From: Verrucomicrobiota bacterium
GTDB lineage: Bacteria; Verrucomicrobiota; Verrucomicrobiia; Opitutales; UBA953
Length of the DNA: 38,125 nt
Reading direction: 5' to 3'
Assembly: GCA_014193315.1 (NCBI GenBank)
Contig: BJHS01000019.1
Span: forward strand, 1-38,125
The position numbers and the translations under genes were made by a program. Positions within the stretch are counted from its first letter, which is position 1; the number at the start of each line of letters is the position of its first letter. A model generated the notes under the pieces. The model saw only the letters and a program-made list of their open reading frames with translations, made no database searches and was not told the origin of the DNA. This document shows positions 15,333 to 24,646 of this stretch, one piece after another.

Positions 15333-18300
15333 ATGCATCACGTCACCCGCTCGTTCCTCCTCGCCGCCGCCGCCACGGTGTCGGCCTTCGCCGCCCCGAC
15401 CACCTCCACTGGTCCTTCCAGTTCGCAGTCCCCGTACGTCACGGTGACCGCGCCGAACTGGTCGGCGATCTCCCTGCTCACCACTGGCGACGTCGCCTTA
15501 AATGGCTATCGTTTTGGTGGTATTCCAGACGGCATGGGGGCGTACGATAACAATGATGGTTCTACCTTCACTCTGCTGTTGAATCATGAGTACGGCGCCA
15601 CCAACGGCATCGTCCGGGCCCATGGCTCGGTCGGTTCCTATGTGTCGAGTTGGGTGATTGAGAAGAGTACGTTCCGTGTCATCTCCGGCGGTGATTTCCT
15701 CACCTCGGCCAATAACCTCTATCTCTGGAACACCGCCACCAGTGCTTGGACCTCTGGCACGACGACGGCAATCGGGCGTCTCTGCGCCGCCGACCTCGCT
15801 CCCATCGGCGCCTTCTATAACACCTCGAACGGCGTCGGTAACGACATCGGCTACAATGGCCAGATCTTCTTGAACGGTGAGGAGATCGGTAGCGAAGGGC
15901 GCGCTTTCGCCTGGGTCTCGACGGGTGCCGACAAGGGTAAGGTCTACGAACTGCCGCACCTCGGCCGTTACTCCAACGAGAACTTGCTCGCTAACCCCTA
16001 CCTGACTGGCTCGGCCGCGAACAAGACCATCGTCGCCGGCAATGAAGACAGCACACCCGGCCAAGTCTACCTTTGGGTCGGTAATAAGTCCAACACCGGC
16101 ACCGCCATCGAGCGTGCCGGCCTGACCAATGGCGTGCTTTACGGCGTCAAGGTCACCAACGGTGGCTCGAACTACGCCAATGGCGCGGTCACCCGCGAGT
16201 CGGCCGGCGCCATCAACGGCACCTTCGCCCTTGTCGCCCCGACCTTCTCTACCAGCAACTGGGGCTCGACCCCAGGTGCTGGGCTCCAGACTACCTCGAC
16301 GACCGCCGGGGTGACCGAGTTCGCCCGTCCCGAAGACGGCGCCTGGTTGAGCGCGTCGACCTATGTGTTCGCGACCACGGGGGCTTCGATCATTCCCACC
16401 AGCGGCATGACCGGCGTGACGCAGACCGCGCGCCTTTATAAGCTCGTTTTCAGCAATACCAGCGACTTCACGCTCGGGGGAAATATCTCGCTGATCGTGG
16501 ATAGCGCCAATCTCCGCGGTCGCGACGGCGACCTCGCGCGCAGCTTCGATAACCTCACGGTCGGTAATGACGGTCTCATCTACGTTCAAGAAGACCCGGG
16601 TAATGTCGCCTACGTCGCCAAGCACTGGGTCATCGACCCGAATGCCAACAACCCGACCACCTCGGCTCTCCAGATTCTAGAGTCCGACCGCACCCGCTTC
16701 TTGACCGGCGGGGCTGATTTCCGGACCCTTGACGAGGAGACCTCGGGTATCATCGACATCTCCACCATCGTCAACGACGGCACCAAGTGGTTCCTAATCG
16801 CCATGCAGAACCACGCCGCGGTGACCGGTACCGACACCTACGGCCTAGTTGAGGGCGGCCAGCTCATCGCCATCAACAGCCGGAGCACTCTCCCCGTCTT
16901 CGCCAACGGGGTCTATGCCCTCGATGGTGCAACCTTGACCGCCGCCGGCACGTCCACGATCTCGAACGATATCGTCTTGAGCGGCACGGGCGGGGTCATC
17001 GACACCACCGGCGCCACGACCCTCTCCGGCGCCATCTCTGGCACCGGCCAGCTCTGGAAACTCGGCTCGGGCGACGCCATCCTCACCCGGGTCAACACCT
17101 ACTCCGGTAATACCAACGTCTCGGGCGGCACCCTGACGATCAACGGCTCGGTGGCCTCGCCGAACGTCACGGTCTTCAATGGCGGCACGCTGAAGGGTTC
17201 CGGTCGCATCAACGGTAACCTGACCGGTTACGGCACGGTCTCCCCGGGCAACTCGCCCGGTATCCTCACCGTCACCGGCAACTACACCGAGAACGGCATC
17301 CTGGATATCGAGGTCGGCGGTACCGCCGCCGGCGTCAATCCGGCCGGATTCGACCAGGTTAACGTCACCGGCACCTCCACGCCCAATTCAACAGCTACCC
17401 TCCGGGTTACCAAGTTCAACGCTTTCGACCCTGCCCGCGGCCAGAGCTTCCAGGCGATCGTCGCTGGCAGCTATGTCGGTGGCTTCGGTATCCTCGACCG
17501 TAATACCCAGACCGCGCAGGTGTTCTATCAGCCGACCACCGGTAAGATTTACGGTACCGGCCTGAGTGAGACCCAGACGTTTGCCGACCTCGCCGCCACC
17601 GTCCCCAATCGCGTAGCGGTGGGCACGGCCCTCTGGGCCGATGGTGTGTCCAACGGCACCGTGATTAAGAACGGCGCCGGTTCCACGACCTCGACCGCGA
17701 AGGCCTTCCTGACCGCGAACGATGTCGGCGGCGCCGCCGCCGCTGTCCTGCTGGCCACGGATGTCGGGGCCGCCCTCGATGCCCTCTCGCCGGAGGCTTA
17801 TGGTGCCGTCGCCCGGATGAGCGCGCGTAACACGCTCGCCCTGACCCGCTCGTTCCTCACCGACCAACCGGTGGGCGAAGCCTGGACGTATCAGGTGGGC
17901 TATGACGCTCTGAAGGCGACCGCGACGGCTTCCCCTACGACCCAGAATGGGGCGTATGTTGTCCACGCGACTTATCTCCTCGCGACCCGTAGCCTCGGCA
18001 CGGCCAGCAAACTCTCGGTCATCCTCTCCGATGACCTGGGTGACGTGACGGCCGCTGGCTTCTCGGCCACTGCGAAAGGCCAGAGCTTCGGGGTGGGTTT
18101 TGGCACCGATTTTGGCGCCGCTCGCCTGGACCTCGCCTTGGCGGGTGGTAATCAGAAGGCTTCCGGTCTCCGCTCCGGCCAAGCCTTCAGTTCGGCGCAG
18201 GTTAAGTCGTCGGTCGTAGCCGCTCGGCTGACCCTCGCGCCGGTGGCTGGCTTCACGCCCTTTGTCGGGGTGAACCGCACTTCCGGCGGAATGAACGCCT

Positions 18301-18668
18301 TCGCGGAGTCCGGTTCGGGTGCGAACCTCAGCGTCGGCGGTTTCTCGCAGGTCTCCACCGTGGCCGAGATCGGCGCCGACTTCAGCTATAAGCTGAGCGA
18401 CAAGGTCGCCCTCGGTCTGACCGCGGCTTTTGAGCACGAGTTGGCCTCGGACCAGACGACAATCTCGGCGGGCTTTGCCGATGCCACCGTGCCCACGGCC
18501 TTCACCGTGAATACCTACGGCTTCGGTAAGGATATCTTCCGAGGTGGCGTGAGCTTCAAGGCCGCCGTGAGCGAGACGAGCACCGCCGGGCTCTCCTACG
18601 AGATGCGCTCCGGCAGCGGGGTTAAGTCGGCGTCGGAGGTCAAGCTGAGCTACACCAGCCGCTTCTAA
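15333..18668 (+). CDS. Autotransporter with PhoX/DUF839-like passenger domain
   Basis: About 1111 residues. A signal peptide (MHHVTRSFLLAAAATVSAFA) is followed by a propeller-like domain (about 25-505) recalling PhoX phosphatase/DUF839 proteins: LLNHEYGATNGIVRAHG, FLNGEEIGSEGRAFAW, AGNEDSTPGQVYLWVG and DNLTVGNDGLIYVQEDPGN. Residues 540-665 hold passenger-associated repeats (SGTGQLWKLGSGDAILTR, then GGTLTINGSV, GSGRINGNL, SPGNSPGILTVTGNY), the beta-helix edge typical of autotransporters. Residues from about 848 form the outer-membrane beta-barrel, ending YTSRF with a terminal Phe. The barrel would export the passenger to the cell surface. An upstream in-frame ATG at 15261 exists, but 15333 starts the signal peptide. 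Phosphatase activity is not proven: catalytic residues of PhoX were not verified. Confidence 0.85.
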   Translation: MHHVTRSFLLAAAATVSAFAAPTTSTGPSSSQSPYVTVTAPNWSAISLLTTGDVALNGYRFGGIPDGMGAYDNNDGSTFTLLLNHEYGATNGIVRAHGSVGSYVSSWVIEKSTFRVISGGDFLTSANNLYLWNTATSAWTSGTTTAIGRLCAADLAPIGAFYNTSNGVGNDIGYNGQIFLNGEEIGSEGRAFAWVSTGADKGKVYELPHLGRYSNENLLANPYLTGSAANKTIVAGNEDSTPGQVYLWVGNKSNTGTAIERAGLTNGVLYGVKVTNGGSNYANGAVTRESAGAINGTFALVAPTFSTSNWGSTPGAGLQTTSTTAGVTEFARPEDGAWLSASTYVFATTGASIIPTSGMTGVTQTARLYKLVFSNTSDFTLGGNISLIVDSANLRGRDGDLARSFDNLTVGNDGLIYVQEDPGNVAYVAKHWVIDPNANNPTTSALQILESDRTRFLTGGADFRTLDEETSGIIDISTIVNDGTKWFLIAMQNHAAVTGTDTYGLVEGGQLIAINSRSTLPVFANGVYALDGATLTAAGTSTISNDIVLSGTGGVIDTTGATTLSGAISGTGQLWKLGSGDAILTRVNTYSGNTNVSGGTLTINGSVASPNVTVFNGGTLKGSGRINGNLTGYGTVSPGNSPGILTVTGNYTENGILDIEVGGTAAGVNPAGFDQVNVTGTSTPNSTATLRVTKFNAFDPARGQSFQAIVAGSYVGGFGILDRNTQTAQVFYQPTTGKIYGTGLSETQTFADLAATVPNRVAVGTALWADGVSNGTVIKNGAGSTTSTAKAFLTANDVGGAAAAVLLATDVGAALDALSPEAYGAVARMSARNTLALTRSFLTDQPVGEAWTYQVGYDALKATATASPTTQNGAYVVHATYLLATRSLGTASKLSVILSDDLGDVTAAGFSATAKGQSFGVGFGTDFGAARLDLALAGGNQKASGLRSGQAFSSAQVKSSVVAARLTLAPVAGFTPFVGVNRTSGGMNAFAESGSGANLSVGGFSQVSTVAEIGADFSYKLSDKVALGLTAAFEHELASDQTTISAGFADATVPTAFTVNTYGFGKDIFRGGVSFKAAVSETSTAGLSYEMRSGSGVKSASEVKLSYTSRF

Positions 18669-18691
18669 GTCGGGACCGAAATTGGAAAAGC

Positions 18692-18722
18692 GAAGGCCGC
18701 CCGATGGGCGGCCTTCTTGTTT
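18692..18722. terminator. Strong bidirectional rho-independent terminator
   Basis: GAAGGCCGCCC (18692-18702) and GGGCGGCCTTC (18706-18716) form a perfect 11-bp stem with a 3-base loop, followed by TTGTTT on the plus strand and GCTTTT on the minus strand. It lies between the convergent autotransporter (stop 18668) and PVC-type cytochrome gene (stop 18745), so it can end both transcripts. Confidence 0.92.
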
Positions 18723-18744
18723 ACCGGCCTGCTGTCCGACAAGG

Positions 18745-21700
18745 TCAGTCGCCCAGGAACGTCACGTCGTCGCATTGCGCCTTGAAGTAGGGCGCGGTGA
18801 GGTCTGGTTCGACGACGAGCACATGGTTGCCGGCGGCGAGCGGGGCGGTCGACTGGCCCGCCTTAAGTTCCAGCGCCTTGCCGTCGATCCAGGCAGCCTT
18901 GACCCCGGTGAGCACCAACGGCTTGGCGGTGGCGGCCGAAGCGGTGAAGCGGGCTTCGGCGTAGAGGCGGCCGGGGTTGAACTCCTTGAGGAGCTGGCCG
19001 TTGATGAGCGCGTAGATGGTCGCGGGGGCGCCCGATTTAGCCAAGGCGCCCGGAGGCTGGTCTTGGAAGGTCCAAGCCCGGGCGACGTTGTTCTTGCTGG
19101 TGTCGAAGAGGCCGGGCTTGCCGATCTCGCCGAGGAAGGCGAAGAGGCTGCGCTTCGGCACGAAGTCGAGGCCATCGACCAGCCCCGCCGGCATAAGGCT
19201 GCCGATGTTTTCGCGCTTCACGAGGTTGGCCTTGCTGACGGGGAATTCCACGCCAGGCCCAGGGCGGATGATGATGTCGCTGGTGGTCTCGCGAGCGGGG
19301 ATACCGGTCAGCACGCTGCCGTCCTTCATCGTGAAGGCGAAGCCGTGGTAGCCTTCCTTCACCTTGGCGGGCGGGTTGAGGACGCTTTCCACGATGTAGT
19401 CGATGGGGGCGCTGGCGCCGATACTCGAGAGGTCGGGGCCGAGCTTACCGCCGGCGCCGCCGATGGCGTGGCAGAGGGCGCAGCCATTCTTACGGTAGAC
19501 GATCTCGCCTTCGGCGGGGTCGGCGCCCCACTTGAGCGCGGCGACCATGCTGTTCACTTCGGCGGTGTAGTCGCGAGCGCCGGCCTTGGCACCCGTGAGC
19601 GGGGTCAGGACGTCAACCAAGGCCTTGCCGGTGCGGCCAGAACCCTTGGCGGCTTGGAGCGCCGTCGCGTAGGTTTCCGGCGAGAGGTCCTTGGGGAAGG
19701 CTTTGACCAAGCGGGCCGCAAAGGCGCCGTTGGTGAAGAGTTCCTGCCAGGTGGCGACCGCCTCGTTCTTCTTCAGTTGTGCGAAGATGCTCGGCAGGAC
19801 CTTGAGTGCCTGGGCCGGGGCGTGCACGGAGAGGCCGATCAGGGCGCCCCGTCGGACGGAGAGGGGCTGCGCGTCGGCGGCCAGGGCGGTCAGTGCATTC
19901 ACGGAGGGTAGTTGGCCGATGTCACGGAGGGCTTTGAAGGCAAAGTCACGGGCTGCGGGATCCTTTTCCTGACCGGCCAACTTCGCGATTTCCGGAACGG
20001 AGGCCGTGAGTTTCCAGGAGCCGCTGAGGCGGATGGCGGCGAGGCGCAGGTCGCGGTTGTCGGACTGGAACAACGTGCTCAGCGCGGTCAGGTCGCCCGC
20101 CGGCCGGACGTTACGGGTGAGGGCGGCATCGACCAGCGCGCCCGCGGCCCGGACCCGCGCGGCGGGTTGCAGCGCGTCCGCTTTAGTCAGCATGCCGAAG
20201 ACTTGCGTGAGTTCGGTTTCGCCGCCGGCTTTGCCGATGAGTTCAATCCAAGGGCCGGAGCCAGCGGCATCGATGGTGCGCCCCTTGAACAAGGCTTGGA
20301 TGTGGGGGCCGCTGACCACGGGGTCGGCGATTTTGACCAGTCGGTCCAACTTGGCTTCGCGGCCGCTCAGGAGGTCGGGTTGAGCCACCACCGCCTTGAG
20401 CCAGGTCTGGGCGACCTCGTTCACGCTGGTCCAAGCGGCGAAGTCCAGGAAGTTGTCTTCCGCGTTGACCGTCTGGCCATCGAGGATGGCGTCGGCGGCG
20501 GCAAACGTGCCGAGTCTGCCCAAGGCACGGTAGGCTTCGAGTTGAACGCGAGGGTTGGGGTGTTTAAGGGTGGCGGCGATGCTGGGCACGTCGTTGGGCT
20601 GCACCTGTCGGTTGGCCTTGCCGAGCTCGCGCAAGGCGACCTGCACGGTCACGGGGTCGGCGCTTTTCAGCATCGCTAGGAGTTCGCTGAGGCTATCGGT
20701 GCGACCGCTGAGGAGCCAGGCGGCGTGGCGCCGGGTCACGTCATCTTTGGCCCACCCGATGACCGCCTTTTGAAGGGACACTTGGTCTAGCAGGAGGAGT
20801 TCGCGGCGGGCTTGCTCGAATTCCCAGCGGTTGGCCGAAGTTAGTTTAGTCAGGAGCGCCTCAGGCTTTTGACCAGCGAGGGGTTCCCAGGCGAGCGGTT
20901 TGCTCCCCGTCGGCGCGATGCGCCAGATGCGACCATGCTGCTTGTCGCGGCGCGGGTCCCGGAAGTCGACTTCCCCGTGGTTGATGATGGGGTTGGTCCA
21001 GTCGGCGATGTAAAGGCCGCCATCGGGGCCCATCGCGACGCCGATCGGACGGAACGAGGCGTCGCTCGTGCGTACAACGTCGGGTTGCGCCTTGGTGATG
21101 TAGCCCGACTTTGCCTTGGGGTCGGCGGTAAAGTCGTTGAAAGCGAAACGCACGATGCGGTGAGCACGGAAATCGTTGGTGATCGCCTGGCCTTGCCATT
21201 CCGGGCCGAAGAGGGGGCTCTGGACAATTTCGAGACCGCAGAACTTGGGGTAGGAGCCGGGGCTGATGCTGCTGACCGTGCGACGGGCGCCTTCGGTCGC
21301 ATTGAGCACCGCGCCGGGGAAGCCCCAGCTGATGCCGTTGCCGTCCGCCCCGGAGGTCAGGAAGGTCTGGCCGGCCAAGTCTTCTTGCTGGCCCCAAGCG
21401 TTGACGAGCCCCTTCGATTGGACTTCAAGTCGTTCGCGCTCTGGGTCGTAGGCGAAGGCGGTGCCGGAATTGGCGCGGATCAGACCCCAGGGGGTTTCGA
21501 TGTGCGAGTGGATATAGATGGTCTGGTGGAAGTAGAGGCGACCATCGACGCCCCAGTGGAGGCCATGGATGATGTGGTGGGTGTCCTCGGTGCCGAAGCC
21601 GCTGAACACGATACGCCGGTCGCTGAGCAGGCCGTCCGTGCCGGGTTTGGTGAGGTGCAGGAGCTCGGTGCTCGCGCCGACAAAGCAGCCGCCGCGGTTG

Positions 21701-23049
21701 TCGGGGGCGACGCCGGCGGGGATGAGCAGTTTGTCGGCGATGATGCGCGAGGACTCGGCCACGCCGTCCTTGTTCGTGTCTTCCAAGAGGATGATCTTAT
21801 CGTTCCCTGTCGAGGGGCCGAATTTGGCCGCGTTGTTTTCCATCTGCGCGCCTAGGTCGTCGGGGTTCACCTGCGGGTAGGTGTTGGACGTCGCGACCCA
21901 CAGGCGGCCGCGGGTGTCCCAGCTAATGTGCACGGGCTTCTCGAGCAACGGGTTCTCGGCGAAGAGCGTGATCTCCAGACCGGGCTCGAGTTTGAAGTCG
22001 GGGCGCGGGAGTGGCGGAAGTTGCTTAAGCTGCGTTTCGGATTTCGGTTCGGGTGGGAGGGTGCTGGGTTTGCCGGCGGAGATGCCGACGGCGTTGGCTT
22101 CGGCTTTGTCGATCAGCGGGTCGAATTTGGGGATTTCGACGGCGTTGCGGCCTTGTTCGCCGCGGCGGAACCCGAAGATGTAGGTGTAGTTGGCCGGGCG
22201 GCTACGGTGGAAAAAGAGGGCGTTCTTCCGGAGGATGGCGTCGCGCAGGGTCGCCTGGGCGGCGTCTTCGTCATCCCAGCGAGCGGCCTCGGTCTTCCAG
22301 CCAAGCTGCAGGGCGAAACTGGTGGCAAAGGCGCGGTAGCCGCGGGCGTTCAGGTGCACGCCGTTGTCGGTGCCTTGGGTAAGGTTGATCCCCGCGGTGC
22401 GTTGCCATTCGCCTTGGATGAAGGGCGACTGCTTTTCGGCCGCGAGTTCGCGCAGGACCTTCTCGTAGGTGGCGAGCAAGGCGTTGTGTTCAGCCGGGTC
22501 GGGCAGGCCTGGTCGGCTGCCGCGTAAGTCCTCGTGCTTGATTGGGCCGACGAAGACGAAGCGCACCTTGCCGCCGGGGCTGGCCGCGGTGATGAGGTCC
22601 ATCAGCGTCAGCAGTTCGCGGCGGAATTTCGCCGGGCTGTGGTCGGTGCCGTAGCGCGCGGGGTCGGGGTTGAGCACGGGGTCGTTCTGGCGGTAGGTGA
22701 GCTCATCCAGGCTGGCGGCCATGCCGTAGCCGAGAATCGCGACGGTCGGCTTCACGACGGCGAGCTGCTCCTTGAGGCTGTCGACGCCCTTGGCGACGGG
22801 GTCGAAGCTGGCACGCGACGCACCCAGGGGGCTATCCCCGCTGTAGCCTAGGTTGCGAACGGCAAAGTTACGGCCGGGGAACTCGCGACGCATCTTGGTC
22901 TCGAGGTAACCGAAGTTGTTCTCGCGCTCCATGAGCACGTCGCCGATCAGCAGCACGCGGTCGCCATCGTGGAGGACGAGCTGGGGTTCGGCGGCGAAGA
23001 GGCCGGTGGCAAAGGCGCACAGGGCCGTAAGGAGGGGGAGTCGGGGCAT
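18745..23049 (-). CDS. PVC-type multidomain cytochrome c: SGNH-like + sorbosone-dehydrogenase-like propeller + HEAT + heme domain
   Basis: About 1434 residues, exported (signal MPRLPLLTALCAFATGLFAAEP; an ATG six codons earlier at 23067 is the alternative start). Residues 20-265 resemble an SGNH hydrolase: LLIGDVLMERENNFGYLE at the nucleophile block, where GDS reads GDV, and DNGVHLNARGY with the Asp-x-x-x-His pair. About 350-715 is the PVC membrane-bound dehydrogenase propeller (LEPGLEITLFAENPLLEKPV, LLEDTNKDGVAES). About 735-1090 is helical HEAT-type. The heme-c domain has C1190-A-L-C-H1194 and GGKLGPDLSSIG. A further 140-residue beta-rich domain closes the protein. Families of this kind (TIGR02604/TIGR02603 types) are thought to oxidise sugars and pass electrons; the real substrate is unknown. 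CcsBA would attach its heme. Confidence 0.9.
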   Translation of the reverse strand: MPRLPLLTALCAFATGLFAAEPQLVLHDGDRVLLIGDVLMERENNFGYLETKMRREFPGRNFAVRNLGYSGDSPLGASRASFDPVAKGVDSLKEQLAVVKPTVAILGYGMAASLDELTYRQNDPVLNPDPARYGTDHSPAKFRRELLTLMDLITAASPGGKVRFVFVGPIKHEDLRGSRPGLPDPAEHNALLATYEKVLRELAAEKQSPFIQGEWQRTAGINLTQGTDNGVHLNARGYRAFATSFALQLGWKTEAARWDDEDAAQATLRDAILRKNALFFHRSRPANYTYIFGFRRGEQGRNAVEIPKFDPLIDKAEANAVGISAGKPSTLPPEPKSETQLKQLPPLPRPDFKLEPGLEITLFAENPLLEKPVHISWDTRGRLWVATSNTYPQVNPDDLGAQMENNAAKFGPSTGNDKIILLEDTNKDGVAESSRIIADKLLIPAGVAPDNRGGCFVGASTELLHLTKPGTDGLLSDRRIVFSGFGTEDTHHIIHGLHWGVDGRLYFHQTIYIHSHIETPWGLIRANSGTAFAYDPERERLEVQSKGLVNAWGQQEDLAGQTFLTSGADGNGISWGFPGAVLNATEGARRTVSSISPGSYPKFCGLEIVQSPLFGPEWQGQAITNDFRAHRIVRFAFNDFTADPKAKSGYITKAQPDVVRTSDASFRPIGVAMGPDGGLYIADWTNPIINHGEVDFRDPRRDKQHGRIWRIAPTGSKPLAWEPLAGQKPEALLTKLTSANRWEFEQARRELLLLDQVSLQKAVIGWAKDDVTRRHAAWLLSGRTDSLSELLAMLKSADPVTVQVALRELGKANRQVQPNDVPSIAATLKHPNPRVQLEAYRALGRLGTFAAADAILDGQTVNAEDNFLDFAAWTSVNEVAQTWLKAVVAQPDLLSGREAKLDRLVKIADPVVSGPHIQALFKGRTIDAAGSGPWIELIGKAGGETELTQVFGMLTKADALQPAARVRAAGALVDAALTRNVRPAGDLTALSTLFQSDNRDLRLAAIRLSGSWKLTASVPEIAKLAGQEKDPAARDFAFKALRDIGQLPSVNALTALAADAQPLSVRRGALIGLSVHAPAQALKVLPSIFAQLKKNEAVATWQELFTNGAFAARLVKAFPKDLSPETYATALQAAKGSGRTGKALVDVLTPLTGAKAGARDYTAEVNSMVAALKWGADPAEGEIVYRKNGCALCHAIGGAGGKLGPDLSSIGASAPIDYIVESVLNPPAKVKEGYHGFAFTMKDGSVLTGIPARETTSDIIIRPGPGVEFPVSKANLVKRENIGSLMPAGLVDGLDFVPKRSLFAFLGEIGKPGLFDTSKNNVARAWTFQDQPPGALAKSGAPATIYALINGQLLKEFNPGRLYAEARFTASAATAKPLVLTGVKAAWIDGKALELKAGQSTAPLAAGNHVLVVEPDLTAPYFKAQCDDVTFLGD

Positions 23050-23153
23050 GGTCGGATTGGAAGGCATTTCGCCGAGGTGGCGAGCCGACTTTCGACCTTT
23101 GCGCCGGGAAGTTGTTGCCAACTTTCTCCTCCAAAAAACGCCGTATAAGCAGG

Positions 23154-23969
23154 TCAGTCGAGGAGCTTGGGCCAAAGCGCCCGGAAGGCCAGCTGGGCAT
23201 TCTTGTCCGGAATCTCCGGGCGGGAGGGGTCGGTCAGGAACTTGAGCGGGAAGGCTGGCTTGAAGTGAAGGACGGTGATCGCCTGTCCTTCGACCTTGAA
23301 GACCGCGAACCAGGCCCCGCAGCCGATATCAAAGAGCTCACCGCGGCGGCTGCGGATGCGGCGGGTCCGATGTGGGCTGGGGTCGCGGGCGAGCAGCTCC
23401 TGCAGTCGGTCGCGGAAATCGATCGACCAGTGATCGCGCAGCCAGTTCAGGTGTTCTGCCGCCTGCGGTGCGTAGGCGACGGTGTAGGCGGGCGGGGCAG
23501 CCAAGGCGGCGTCGACCTCGGCGATCCAGCCGGCCTTGGCCGAGGGGAAGGCGTCGTAGGCGGGGATGTAGGGCTTGATGTCGAAGACGGGCGTGCCATC
23601 GACCAAGTCGCAGGGTCCGAGCACCAGATGGCCCTTCTTGACCGCAATCAACTGGACCGGGGTGATGCCGAGCGGGTTGGGGCGATGCGGGGAACGGGTT
23701 GCGAAGACCCCGCGGCGCTTCGATGGGCCGCGGGGAGGGAGCACCTCGGGGCGCCAGTCTTTATTCCGGTGAAACCACCAGATCAGCCAGATGCGGTCGA
23801 ACCCAGCCAGGTCCTTGAGCGCCTTCTGGTATTTGTCCCCGGGGAGCATCTCCAGCAAGTTAGTCTCGGCCTGATGCTCATCGGGTTGGTGCCGGGCATT
23901 GAACTTCAGCGGCTTCTTCTCTGTGCGGATGAAGCCGATGGGTTGGAGCGTGAGTTCGTCGGGGGGCAA
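23154..23969 (-). CDS. trmO: TrmO, tRNA (t6A37) N6-methyltransferase
   Basis: A 271-residue member of the TsaA/TrmO family, which methylates N6-threonylcarbamoyladenosine at position 37 of certain tRNAs using S-adenosylmethionine. LQPIGFIRT opens the beta-barrel fold. The central signature KRRGVFATRSPHRPNPLGIT and then DLVDGTPVFDIKPYIP are the family hallmarks. The C-terminal part (from about 185) ends LKFLTDPSRPEIPDKNAQ-type sequence, as in longer family members. Start is a TTG (23967-23969): no ATG or GTG lies between it and the first conserved residues. Cytoplasmic. It lies upstream of the PVC cytochrome gene on the same strand with an 86-104 base gap; a functional link is unlikely. Confidence 0.93.
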   Translation of the reverse strand: MPPDELTLQPIGFIRTEKKPLKFNARHQPDEHQAETNLLEMLPGDKYQKALKDLAGFDRIWLIWWFHRNKDWRPEVLPPRGPSKRRGVFATRSPHRPNPLGITPVQLIAVKKGHLVLGPCDLVDGTPVFDIKPYIPAYDAFPSAKAGWIAEVDAALAAPPAYTVAYAPQAAEHLNWLRDHWSIDFRDRLQELLARDPSPHRTRRIRSRRGELFDIGCGAWFAVFKVEGQAITVLHFKPAFPLKFLTDPSRPEIPDKNAQLAFRALWPKLLD

Positions 23970-24054
23970 AGGGTGGGCGTTTAGGCCGTTTCTTGAGGGC
24001 TAGGGCAGGGACGGGGAAAGGCAAGAGTCCGGGAGGTCGAATCCGGACGAACTA

Positions 24055-24083
24055 TTGACCCGTCCTGGGGTCTTATAAATAGT
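24055..24083 (+). promoter_or_regulatory. Candidate promoter for the small secreted protein gene
   Basis: TTGACC (24055-24060) is followed by an A/T-rich block TATAAATAGT (24074-24083). The best-spaced -10 (AATAGT, 17 bases from the -35) would put the transcription start at about the ATG at 24090, i.e. a leaderless message; TATAAA matches better but is only 13 bases from the -35. This is the only strongly AT-rich patch in the divergent region. Confidence 0.4.
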
Positions 24084-24089
24084 AACACC

Positions 24090-24623
24090 ATGCGGAGCGT
24101 ACCCCTCGCCTTCCTCTTCCTCACCAGTTTCGCCTTTGGCTTGGACTTGAAGCCTTCCTTGGCGCCGTCCAAGCCGGCGAGCAGTCCCGCCCGCGTGGCG
24201 CCCCCCGCGGCGGCACCGGTAGCCGCGCCCAAAGCCGAGGTACCCAAGGAGCCGGAAGCGCCGCCGGTCATCGTGGCCAAATTCACGAACGCCGCCACCA
24301 TCCTACCGGAGGTCAAGGCCATCCAGATTCCGCTGGTCGGCTTTGTGGATCGCGGCAGTCATAACTTTCTCGACTTCAAACTCGTCGGCGCCGTGAACGG
24401 CCAAGACGCGGTGTGTCATGTCCGCCTTCTCGACGAGGACGGCAAGCCCATTGGTTACCTCAAGGCCTATCTCCATGAGAAGGGTTACTCCATTGACTTG
24501 GCGGGGGTGGAGAAGGATCCGGCCAAGCGTAAAGCTCTCTTAGCGAAAACCCAGGCCATCTTGATCCAAGGGGTGGATAAGACCCAAGGGGTGCTGTCTG
24601 CGGAATGCCGTCGCCTGAAGTGA
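24090..24623 (+). CDS. Small secreted protein of unknown function
   Basis: A 177-residue protein with a signal peptide (MRSVPLAFLFLTSFAFG). Residues 20-60 are a Pro/Ala/Lys-rich linker (repeats of PAA, PVA, PKA). The C-terminal domain (about 65-177) has IPLVGFVDRGSHNFLDFKLV, HVRLLDEDGKPIGYLKAYLHEKGY and a final ILIQGVDKTQGVLSAECRR; it looks like a compact alpha/beta domain. I recognise no family. The frame is well supported by the signal peptide and by codon use like its neighbours. trhO begins 23 bases later, perhaps on the same transcript. Periplasmic or extracellular location is inferred. Confidence 0.75.
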   Translation: MRSVPLAFLFLTSFAFGLDLKPSLAPSKPASSPARVAPPAAAPVAAPKAEVPKEPEAPPVIVAKFTNAATILPEVKAIQIPLVGFVDRGSHNFLDFKLVGAVNGQDAVCHVRLLDEDGKPIGYLKAYLHEKGYSIDLAGVEKDPAKRKALLAKTQAILIQGVDKTQGVLSAECRRLK

Positions 24624-24646
24624 TTCCCGCGGTCACGGTTTCGGCC

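Noticed and set aside
15498-18437. Two minus-strand open frames (375 and 349 codons) opposite the autotransporter
   Set aside because: They are antisense shadows; the plus frame has signal peptide, passenger repeats and barrel ending in Phe.
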